A DNA stretch of 5,171 nucleotides from an uncultured Sutterella sp. (GTDB lineage Bacteria; Pseudomonadota; Gammaproteobacteria; Burkholderiales; Burkholderiaceae_F). A program made the translations under genes and the position numbers. The notes beneath the pieces were generated by a model. It was not told where the DNA came from, did not search any database, and was given only the letters and a program-made list of their open reading frames with translations. The stretch covers positions 1 to 5,171 of the forward strand of contig USIM01000074.1 in NCBI GenBank assembly GCA_900554675.1, written 5' to 3'. Of the stretch, positions 1 through 5,171 are shown one piece after another. Numbering within the stretch: position 1 is the first letter of the stretch; each line of letters starts with the position of its first letter.

Positions 1-237
1 GCGGAGATTCGTCAAGTGTGCGAGCGTGCTTACCGCGTTTTAGGCGGTCGTGGTTGGAGTCGCATTGATGTGATGTTAACCGAAGAGGGACGTTTTGTTT
101 TATTGGAAATGAATACTTCTCCGGGCATGACTTCGCACTCTTTGGTTCCGATGGCCGCTGGCAAAGTGGGCATGAGCTATCAAGATTTGGTGTTAGAAGT
201 CCTCAGTCAAGCAACTTTGGATAACAAAGAACGCTAA
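1..237 (+). CDS. ddl: D-alanine--D-alanine ligase, C-terminal part (5' end outside window)
   Basis: This is the last 79 codons of an ATP-grasp ligase that joins two D-alanines using ATP, giving the dipeptide end of the peptidoglycan precursor in the cytoplasm. The frame is open from base 1, so the true start lies upstream; the ATG at 16 is internal. The visible part is the end of the ATP-grasp domain. RIDVML (fragment residues 21-26) and [20 protein letters not shown] (34-53) match the E. coli DdlB C-terminus closely. D23, E36 and N38 correspond to the three Mg-binding residues, and the [11 protein letters not shown] loop is the family signature near the D-Ala site. The protein ends about 26 residues after that loop, as expected. 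The stop is 11 bases before ftsQ, the usual dcw arrangement, so the two are probably co-transcribed. Nothing looks broken. The assignment is firm; ddlA versus ddlB naming is not decided by sequence, though the location is that of ddlB. Confidence 0.96.
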   Translation, partial: AEIRQVCERAYRVLGGRGWSRIDVMLTEEGRFVLLEMNTSPGMTSHSLVPMAAGKVGMSYQDLVLEVLSQATLDNKER

Positions 238-248
238 TCCTGCGTTTT

Positions 249-1055
249 ATGAAAGCCTTTTTTCGAAAACTCCTTATTGTTGTAGGGATTCTGTTGGTGA
301 TTGCCGCGGTTGCGGTCAGCAGTTTCCCTCACTACTTTATTTCGTTTTTTGAAATAAAGAAGGTTGAGTTGGTTGGGGAAACTGATCATATTTCGCCAAT
401 GCACTTCAAGCGTTCACTAGGCAATACAGTTGAAGGGAACTTTTTTGATATTGATCTTGAGGCGATTCGAACGGCGGCTTTGGGAGCACCTTGGGTGAAA
501 GAGGTGAGCGTTCATAAAGTTTGGCCCAATCGTATTCGTATTCGCATCAAAGAGCATCGTGCGTTAGCGCTTTGGGAAGACGGACGTCTGGTTTCTGTCG
601 AAGGCGTTTTATTTGCAGCGAATCCCGAAGAGGCCGAAAATTCAACGGATTTACCTGAATTTTTTGGACCGGCCGATCGAGTTCGGGATGTGACGCGACG
701 CTATAAACGCTTTAGTCAGATGCTCAAGACCGTAATTCCAGAGGCAAAAGTGACGGAATTGAGTGTCTCTGATCGCGATAGTTGGACGCTAGCCATGGCT
801 TCGAAAAAGATTCCACCAACACGCATCGAACTAGGTACAGAGCAAAGCGACTGGACACTTGAAGACCGTTTTGGTGTTGTCATCGTTCAGTATCCTGAGG
901 TTGTTGCGTTGATGAAGGGGGCACCCTCGAGTATAGATGCTCGCTATGAGAATGCCTTTTCGGCAACGTTGCCGGAAAACACTTTAAAGAGACTGCCCTC
1001 GAAAGATAATCGCAGACGAGAGGCAGAAGCTGTTGCAGAACGATATCGCCAATGA
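249..1055 (+). CDS. ftsQ: Cell division protein FtsQ
   Basis: This is a bitopic inner-membrane divisome protein that, in the known family, binds FtsB-FtsL and links the Z-ring side to septal peptidoglycan synthesis. The 268 residues show a very short basic N-terminus (MKAFFRK), one membrane helix at about 8-30, then a POTRA domain at about 34-103 with the hallmark PWVKEVSVHKVWP (81-93; E. coli has PWIKQVSVRKQWP). The beta domain follows to about residue 245, with LPEFFGP near 135-141 and D230-x-R232-Y233 matching the DLRY segment of E. coli FtsQ near its FtsB contact region. The last 25 residues are charged and probably disordered. The length is close to E. coli's 276. ATG 249 is the only reasonable start, because an in-frame stop at 222-224 lies upstream with no other ATG. 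No clear Shine-Dalgarno is visible, so coupling to ddl (11-base gap) is likely. The stop overlaps the ftsA start. Confidence 0.95.
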   Translation: MKAFFRKLLIVVGILLVIAAVAVSSFPHYFISFFEIKKVELVGETDHISPMHFKRSLGNTVEGNFFDIDLEAIRTAALGAPWVKEVSVHKVWPNRIRIRIKEHRALALWEDGRLVSVEGVLFAANPEEAENSTDLPEFFGPADRVRDVTRRYKRFSQMLKTVIPEAKVTELSVSDRDSWTLAMASKKIPPTRIELGTEQSDWTLEDRFGVVIVQYPEVVALMKGAPSSIDARYENAFSATLPENTLKRLPSKDNRRREAEAVAERYRQ

Positions 1056-2350
1056 AAGAACTTTCTAATAAATCTATTACGGTCACGGCTATTGACATTG
1101 GGTCTAGCAAAATTATCGTGGTCTTAGCCGAGGTCTTTTCTGACGGCACCTATAAGGTGCTGGGGCATGGTCGTACCGAGTCAAAGAAATCGATTATTGC
1201 GGGAAGTATTCAAAGACCTGAAGACCTTTTAAAGCAGTTAAATGAAGCTTTAGATGAGGCTGTAAGAACAGCCAATTTCAAAGGGTCGTCTTTGGGGCGA
1301 ATTTGTACGACGATTTCCGGTCAACCTGTGACGGGGCGCGACTCAACGGCAGAGATTCCATTACTGGGAGCTGAGGTCACGCTTGAGGACATGAAAAAGG
1401 TCGTCGAACGTGCCGAAGACGCATTGGAATTGCATCAAGATGAGCGTTTGATTAAATCCGAGCGTTTGTTTTTCCGCATCGATGACCAAACCGAAGAGCA
1501 AGGCCTGGAAAATCCGCTTGGCGTCAAAGGCTCTCGCATCTCTGTGGATTTGCATTCCGCAGTGGCTGGCGCCGTCAACGCCGTCAACCGTATTCAATTG
1601 ATTAATCGAACCGACCTTGATGTTTCAACTGTTTTGCCAGAAGGGTGGGCGAGTGGTTACAGCGTTTTAACCGAAGAAGAACGTCAAATCGGTGTGGTAT
1701 TGCTCGATATAGGAGACGAGACGACGGACATCGTTGTCTTTAAGGGCGGTCATCCACGCTTTACGCATACGATTAATATGGGCGGAAGCATCATTACTAA
1801 GCGCCTCATGGGTTATATGCATTGTTCGGAGGCTGAGGCTGAATCCGTCAAGATGCGTCTTGATTTGCGGTACCAAGACGAGGATGAAACACAGATTTTA
1901 TTTAGAAAAGGTGATGAACCTAACGTAAGAGAATTCAATAAGCGAGAACTTTCAATCCTGGCTTGCAAAGAGTTTGGAGCACTTTGTAATCAAATTGGGG
2001 TGACTCTTTATAACAACGGTTGGTACATTAAACGAGATGGACATCCCTACAATAAACTTCCCGGTGGAGTCGTTATTACAGGGGGTGCGACCTTAATGAT
2101 GGGGGCTGCCGAGTTTATTTCTTCAATCCCTGGGTTTTATCGTGAAACTTTTGCGGCTCGACAAGGGCGATCGCTCTACGAAGGGGATGGTTGCATGGGG
2201 TTAACTTCTCCGCGAGAAAGTGCCGTGATGGGGTTGATCGCTTATGAAGCAAGACGCTTTATGTTGGGGGAAGATGATAACGATGAGGACGACACATGGG
2301 TTTCTAAGATAAAGCGCATGACCAAAGAGTTTTTTATCGGTCAATACTAA
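1052..2350 (+). CDS. ftsA: Cell division protein FtsA (divergent actin-like Z-ring tether)
   Basis: FtsA is an actin-fold protein that anchors FtsZ filaments to the inner membrane and recruits later divisome proteins. The 432 residues (E. coli 420) contain the phosphate-1 loop DIGSSK (15-20), the FtsA-specific 1C/SHS2 domain at about 83-165 (VTLEDMKKVVERAE, NPLGVKG), the near-universal ASGYSVLTEEERQIGV (200-215), and the adenosine motif VVITGGAT with G344-G345. An acidic linker (about 406-414) leads to a C-terminal amphipathic helix WVSKIKRMTKEFF, the membrane-targeting sequence. Oddities: phosphate-2 reads DIGDETTD (219-226), where FtsA and other actin-fold ATPases have DIGGGT, putting two acids at the nucleotide. 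The 2B region around 300-308 (ILACKEF) also lacks the usual ProArg-containing segment (E. coli VIEPRYTELL). The ATG overlaps the ftsQ stop as ATGA, implying translational coupling. The family call is firm; normal ATP binding is uncertain. Confidence 0.94.
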   Translation: MKELSNKSITVTAIDIGSSKIIVVLAEVFSDGTYKVLGHGRTESKKSIIAGSIQRPEDLLKQLNEALDEAVRTANFKGSSLGRICTTISGQPVTGRDSTAEIPLLGAEVTLEDMKKVVERAEDALELHQDERLIKSERLFFRIDDQTEEQGLENPLGVKGSRISVDLHSAVAGAVNAVNRIQLINRTDLDVSTVLPEGWASGYSVLTEEERQIGVVLLDIGDETTDIVVFKGGHPRFTHTINMGGSIITKRLMGYMHCSEAEAESVKMRLDLRYQDEDETQILFRKGDEPNVREFNKRELSILACKEFGALCNQIGVTLYNNGWYIKRDGHPYNKLPGGVVITGGATLMMGAAEFISSIPGFYRETFAARQGRSLYEGDGCMGLTSPRESAVMGLIAYEARRFMLGEDDNDEDDTWVSKIKRMTKEFFIGQY

Positions 2351-2386
2351 AGCCGTAAGAAAAACAACAAATTTCTTGATTTTTTC

Positions 2387-2416
2387 TAGCCAAAATGTGA
2401 GCTTTTAAGTCATAAT
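2387..2416 (+). promoter_or_regulatory. Weak candidate sigma-70 promoter for ftsZ
   Basis: In the AT-rich ftsA-ftsZ spacer, CATAAT (2411-2416) matches the -10 consensus at five of six positions. TAGCCA (2387-2392) matches the -35 at four of six, with an 18-base spacer. It lies 27 bases before the ftsZ ATG. A separate ftsZ promoter fits the 93-base gap and the more biased codon use of ftsZ, but the -35 is poor and chance matches are common in AT-rich DNA. Confidence 0.3.
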
Positions 2417-2431
2417 TAGAAAATTGGTTTT

Positions 2432-2435
2432 GGAG
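2432..2435 (+). promoter_or_regulatory. Ribosome binding site of ftsZ
   Basis: GGAG lies eight bases before ATG 2444. It is the only strong Shine-Dalgarno in the window: ftsQ, ftsA and lpxC have none that is clear. It supports ATG 2444 as the start and suggests independent, efficient translation of ftsZ. Confidence 0.75.
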
Positions 2436-2443
2436 AAATATTT

Positions 2444-3784
2444 ATGTTCGATGTCGTCAATGATGAACCCCGTCAAACCGTAATCAAAGTTGTTGGTGTT
2501 GGTGGTGGTGGCGGTAACGCCGTAGAACACATGATTGAGCGTGGTGCTCAAGGTATTCAGTTCATTGCAATTAATACTGACTACACCGCATTGTCACGCT
2601 CTCGCGCACACGCTACTCTTCAAATCGGGAAGACCGGTTTGGGTGCTGGTGCTCATCCTGAGGTGGGTGAGCAGGCTGCTATTGAGTCTAAGGATCGCAT
2701 TCGCGAATTGCTCCAAGGCGCTAATTTGGTTTTCATCACTGCCGGTATGGGTGGTGGTACGGGTACGGGTGCTGCTCCTGTGGTTGCACAAATTGCTCGT
2801 GAAATGGGCATTTTGACGGTTGCTGTTGTCACCAAGCCTTTTAGCTACGAAGGCGCTCGCCGTATGCAACGAGCTGAAGAAGGTTTGTTGCGCTTGAAGG
2901 AAGCCGTGGATAGCCAAATCGTGATTCTCAATGACAAATTGGAAGACGAATTGGGTGAAGATGCTACCGTGAGCGAATGCTTCGCAGCTGCTGACGATGT
3001 GCTCTTTAAGGCTTGTGCCGGCATTACTGAAATTATTCAATCGCCTGGTTTGATTGGCGTTGACTTCGAAGACCTTCGCACCGTGATGAGCGAACGCGGA
3101 ACGGCTATGATGGGTTCGGCTATTGCTACGGGCCCGGATCGTGCTCGCATTGCTGCTGAAAATGCGGTTGCCTGCCCGTTGTTGGAAGGCGTGACGCTCA
3201 ATGGCGCTCGTGGCGTTTTGGTTTATATCACCGCCAGCGAAGAAAGCATGAAGATGAAAGAAACCAAGACAGTGATGAATATCATTACGAACTTCACTGC
3301 CAAGGGTGCTCAAGTGATCTACGGCTCTGCCTACGATGACAGCATGGGTGATTCTATGCGTGTTACGGTGGTTGCTACGGGTCTTGACGGTGGTGTTGAT
3401 CACTCGATTCCGCCGTTGGAAAAGAAGGAAGAAGAACGTCCTGTTTGGGCAACGACGGCCACTAAGCCGGCCGTTCAAGTGCCGTCGATGGCTGCCGCTC
3501 CTGCTCAACAAGCTGCAAAACCGGCCGCTTCCGTGACCAATATTTGGGATTTGCCGCTTTCTCATCAAGAGTCTGTTGTGCCGCCGGCTCAACCGAGTCC
3601 CAATGTGATGCAACCGATGACTCCTCAACCGGTTCAAACTCAAGAACCGGCTGCTAAACCGCAACAAGAGTTGGGTGAAACGGTGCCGATGCCTTTCGGC
3701 CCGGCAGAAGAAGAGCCTGAAGAAAGTCCTTCTCGTGATTGGCCGTCCACCGGTTGGTGGTCCAGCCGTCGAGACGGGAAGTAA
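2444..3784 (+). CDS. ftsZ: Cell division GTPase FtsZ with atypical T7 loop and C-terminal tail
   Basis: FtsZ is the tubulin-like GTPase that polymerises into the Z-ring at midcell. The 446 residues begin with the GTPase domain: VGVGGGGGNAV (17-27), NTD (44-46), GLGAGAHPEVG (65-75), the tubulin signature GGGTGTG (103-109), KPFSYEGARR (131-140) and NDKL (163-166). The activation domain follows to about 314 (GARGVLVYITAS, RVTVVATGL). A linker of roughly 115-130 residues rich in Pro, Ala and Gln comes next. In the T7 synergy loop, GVDFEDL (205-211), the two catalytic acids D207 and D210 (E. coli D209 and D212) are kept, but the preceding Asn of NxDFADV is Gly. The protein ends DWPSTGWWSSRRDGK (432-446) instead of DIPxFLRxQAD. 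No reading frame at the 3' end or just past the stop restores the usual peptide. Codon use is more biased than in ftsQ or ftsA, as expected for an abundant protein. Identity is certain; functional effects of the changes are inference. Confidence 0.98.
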   Translation: MFDVVNDEPRQTVIKVVGVGGGGGNAVEHMIERGAQGIQFIAINTDYTALSRSRAHATLQIGKTGLGAGAHPEVGEQAAIESKDRIRELLQGANLVFITAGMGGGTGTGAAPVVAQIAREMGILTVAVVTKPFSYEGARRMQRAEEGLLRLKEAVDSQIVILNDKLEDELGEDATVSECFAAADDVLFKACAGITEIIQSPGLIGVDFEDLRTVMSERGTAMMGSAIATGPDRARIAAENAVACPLLEGVTLNGARGVLVYITASEESMKMKETKTVMNIITNFTAKGAQVIYGSAYDDSMGDSMRVTVVATGLDGGVDHSIPPLEKKEEERPVWATTATKPAVQVPSMAAAPAQQAAKPAASVTNIWDLPLSHQESVVPPAQPSPNVMQPMTPQPVQTQEPAAKPQQELGETVPMPFGPAEEEPEESPSRDWPSTGWWSSRRDGK

Positions 3785-3806
3785 TTTCTACAGCTAGTCC
3801 AAAAAG

Positions 3807-3837
3807 TGTTTTTCGCCGATTTATTCGGCGAAAAACA
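3807..3837 (+). terminator. Perfect 13-bp stem-loop after ftsZ; possible terminator or RNA processing/stability element
   Basis: TGTTTTTCGCCGA (3807-3819) and TCGGCGAAAAACA (3825-3837) are exact reverse complements around a five-base loop TTTAT, starting 23 bases after the ftsZ stop. The U-run is in the 5' arm and the A-run in the 3' arm, the reverse of a typical terminator, and no U-tract follows on either strand. Position suggests the end of the ftsZ transcript, but intrinsic termination is not shown; a 3' stabilising or processing structure, or lpxC leader structure, is equally possible. The inverted repeat itself is certain. Confidence 0.5.
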
Positions 3838-3882
3838 TCTTAGAACCTCCCAATCAATCTTGTTGCTAAAAAGCTTGCCATT

Positions 3883-4737
3883 ATGCTGAAACAAAGAACG
3901 TTGAAAAAGCCGTTAAAGACCGTAGGTATCGGTTTGCACTCGGGTCAAAAAGTTTGTTTGACTTTGCGTCCGGCTGACCCCGACACCGGCATTGTTTACA
4001 CGCGTGTGGATTTGGATCCGCCAGTGGTGATGCCCGCAGAGGCAACTCGCGTTAACGATACGCGAATGGCAACGACCTTAAATGAAGGCAATGTGAAAAT
4101 CTCCACTATTGAACACTTGATGAGTGCGTTGAGCGGTTTGGGGATTGACAACTGTTATGTGGACGTAGATGCTTCTGAAATTCCTATCATGGACGGTTCA
4201 GGAGCGAGCTTTGTGTTCTTGATTCAGGCTGCAGGTGTTGTCGAACAAGAGGCCCCTAAGCGTTTTGTGCGTGTGTTAAAGCCCGTTAAGGTAATCGATG
4301 GGGACAAATGGGCGATGCTTGAACCTCATGAAGGTTATAAACTCGCTTTTTCCATTAATTTCGGTCATCCTGCGATTGATGCAACGGTGCAATTTACCGA
4401 AGTTGATATGGCAGAAACAACGTACAAGAATGCCGTTTCTCGAGCCCGTACCTTCGGTTTCGTTCAAGACGTTGAAATGCTTCGTTCAATCGGCTTAGCT
4501 CAAGGCGGTACGCTTGAAAATGCCGTTGTGATGGATGAGGCAAAAATTCTTAATCGTGACGGTCTTCGTGCCCAAGACGAGTTTGTCAAACACAAGATTT
4601 TGGACGCCATGGGTGACCTTTATGTTTTAGGCCATCCTCTATTGGCTCGCTACAGTGCCTATAAATCCGGTCATGGATTAAATAACCAATTGTTAAGGGC
4701 TCTTTTAGCCCACCGCTTGGGAATGGGCAACGTTTGA
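3883..4737 (+). CDS. lpxC: UDP-3-O-acyl-N-acetylglucosamine deacetylase LpxC, apparently frameshifted near the 3' end
   Basis: LpxC is the zinc enzyme that removes acetate from UDP-3-O-acyl-GlcNAc, the committed step of lipid A synthesis in the cytoplasm. [20 protein letters not shown] at the N-terminus supports the ATG at 3883, although no clear Shine-Dalgarno is present. Active-site residues are all there: E77 and H78 in STIEHL, H237 and D241 in [10 protein letters not shown] (zinc ligands with H78), and H264 in [18 protein letters not shown] and SRARTFGF are also typical. The frame stops at 284 residues, about 20 short of E. coli (305), and the last eight residues (HRLGMGNV) do not resemble LpxC. 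The +1 frame just downstream carries a good LpxC C-terminus (bases 4712-4789), so the gene looks frameshifted at about 4708-4713. The catalytic core and the last core helix ([10 protein letters not shown]) are intact, so activity is plausible. A 98-base spacer separates it from ftsZ. Confidence 0.93.
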   Translation: MLKQRTLKKPLKTVGIGLHSGQKVCLTLRPADPDTGIVYTRVDLDPPVVMPAEATRVNDTRMATTLNEGNVKISTIEHLMSALSGLGIDNCYVDVDASEIPIMDGSGASFVFLIQAAGVVEQEAPKRFVRVLKPVKVIDGDKWAMLEPHEGYKLAFSINFGHPAIDATVQFTEVDMAETTYKNAVSRARTFGFVQDVEMLRSIGLAQGGTLENAVVMDEAKILNRDGLRAQDEFVKHKILDAMGDLYVLGHPLLARYSAYKSGHGLNNQLLRALLAHRLGMGNV

Positions 4738-4789
4738 AGGCAAAGATTATCCCGAGGATTTTGCTCTGGAACGTGCGAATGCGCTTTAA
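4712..4789 (+). other. lpxC: Out-of-frame C-terminal segment of lpxC (+1 frame)
   Basis: Read in the +1 frame relative to lpxC, bases 4712-4789 give [19 protein letters not shown] then ERANAL and a TAA at 4787-4789. E. coli LpxC continues after LLQAVLA with AWEYVTF and ends in a small hydrophobic tail AVLA. AWEWATF lines up with AWEYVTF and ANAL resembles the tail, with total length within a residue or so. The frame is open only from 4709, because TAG at 4706-4708 blocks it upstream, so it has no life of its own and is best read as the displaced end of lpxC. An indel in or near the CCC run at 4709-4711 would explain it. Whether that is a sequencing or assembly error, a real mutation, or recoding cannot be told here. 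Confidence 0.8.
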
Positions 4790-5171
4790 TGTCGATAAAC
4801 GACTTGGTTGGTTATTGAGTGGCATCATTTCGGTGTCACTTTTGGGGTGCTCAACGCCACCCACAGATCCCACGGCAGTGGTCATCAGAGAGACGGCCAC
4901 GCCATCACAACAGTTCACGATTTGTGAACAAGATCGCGCGATTGAATTGACGCGAGACGATCGTGTCAGAAAACTTCTTAGAGCGTTTCAGCGCCAACAT
5001 CCCAAAGCCGTTAACGTGATGCAAAAAGTGGCAGGCTACTTGAATTACGGGCACTTGAGCGTTGATGAACATTTGATTATCTACCATGAGCGTGAGGGGG
5101 CGATTAAGACGCCTGTCAACATGGATGTATTGGTGGCATACCTAGTACCATATAACATTAGTATTTTCGTA
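4779..5171 (+). CDS. Putative outer-membrane lipoprotein, N-terminal part (3' end outside window)
   Basis: An open frame of 131 codons runs off the right edge. It begins MRFNVDKR, then a hydrophobic segment ending in the lipobox LLGC (21-24), so it has a type II signal peptide with lipidation expected at C24. Serine at +2 is not an inner-membrane retention residue, which suggests Lol transport to the outer membrane. A Thr/Pro-rich tether (STPPTDPTAVV) follows. The mature part then has a charged, probably helical stretch (about 54-75, TRDDRVRKLLRAFQR) and a mixed region with GYLNYGHLSVDEHLIIYHE. I do not recognise the family. ATG 4779 was chosen because it places a short basic n-region before the hydrophobic core; only a weak GGA (4768-4770) lies before it, and GTG 4773 is an in-frame alternative. 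It lies 41 bases after the annotated lpxC stop, but would overlap by 11 bases a restored lpxC ending at 4789, suggesting coupling. Confidence 0.75.
   Translation, partial: MRFNVDKRLGWLLSGIISVSLLGCSTPPTDPTAVVIRETATPSQQFTICEQDRAIELTRDDRVRKLLRAFQRQHPKAVNVMQKVAGYLNYGHLSVDEHLIIYHEREGAIKTPVNMDVLVAYLVPYNISIFV

Noticed and set aside
880..1149. Antisense open frame across the ftsQ-ftsA junction
   Set aside because: It overlaps two certain genes that themselves overlap by four bases, and shows no domain, ribosome site or promoter.
2594..3667. Long antisense open frame (about 357 codons) opposite ftsZ
   Set aside because: It is Ser/Arg/His-rich with no recognisable domain and lies wholly opposite ftsZ. 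It is a by-product of ftsZ's strong codon bias, which keeps stops out of one antisense frame.
3748..3761. Small inverted repeat CCACC-GGTT-GGTGG near the ftsZ end
   Set aside because: Only five base pairs within coding sequence, explained by Gly/Trp/Thr codons, and no U-tract follows.
3785..3882. In-frame open extension after the ftsZ stop (possible stop-codon read-through or lost C-terminal peptide)
   Set aside because: The extension ([16 protein letters not shown]...) does not resemble the DIPxFLR peptide, and it covers the inverted repeat, so it is noncoding spacer.
3640..3894. Antisense open frame covering the ftsZ end, the spacer and the lpxC start
   Set aside because: Low-complexity composition, no ribosome binding site, and it reads through the stem-loop and two real gene ends.
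4709..4734. Programmed +1 frameshift site in lpxC
   Set aside because: The two frames overlap here, but I see no slow codon, stop in the slip position, internal Shine-Dalgarno or downstream structure typical of recoding. It is kept only as the weakest explanation of the frameshift.
4586..5087. Antisense open frames opposite the lpxC end and the lipoprotein gene
   Set aside because: They oppose a coding frame with a convincing signal peptide and lipobox, and have no features of their own.

Overview
The window is a stretch of the division and cell-wall (dcw) cluster of a Gram-negative bacterium, all on the + strand: the 3' end of ddl, then ftsQ, ftsA, ftsZ and lpxC, followed by the start of an unrecognised lipoprotein gene that runs off the right edge. 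This order, with lpxC directly after ftsZ, is the Beta/Gammaproteobacterial arrangement. The protein sequences and the moderate, near-balanced base composition suggest a Betaproteobacterium, possibly Sutterellaceae/Parasutterella-like within Burkholderiales. That placement is inference from recall, not a search.

Layout: ddl (1-237) and ftsQ (249-1055) are 11 bases apart. ftsQ and ftsA (1052-2350) overlap by four bases (ATGA). A 93-base spacer with a clear ribosome binding site, and perhaps a promoter, precedes ftsZ (2444-3784). A 98-base spacer with a perfect 13-bp stem-loop separates ftsZ from lpxC (3883-4737). No stretch longer than 300 bases lacks a gene.

Together the genes cover late cytoplasmic peptidoglycan precursor synthesis (Ddl), the Z-ring (FtsZ), its membrane tether (FtsA), the divisome scaffold (FtsQ) and the first committed step of lipid A synthesis (LpxC).

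The genes are ordinary by family but several carry odd details. (1) lpxC appears frameshifted near its 3' end. The +1 frame just downstream encodes a convincing normal LpxC C-terminus (AWEWATF..., compare E. coli AWEYVTF...), while the annotated frame ends early in an unrelated eight-residue tail. In E. coli this C-terminus is the FtsH degron. (2) FtsZ lacks the usual DIPxFLRxQ C-terminal peptide and ends in a Trp- and Arg-rich tail. (3) The T7 catalytic loop of FtsZ has Gly where Asn is near-universal. (4) The second phosphate loop of FtsA reads DIGDET instead of DIGGGT. Items 2-4 together suggest a co-diverged FtsA-FtsZ pair. No mobile element, CRISPR array, tRNA or rRNA was seen, and I see no wholly new multi-gene system here.
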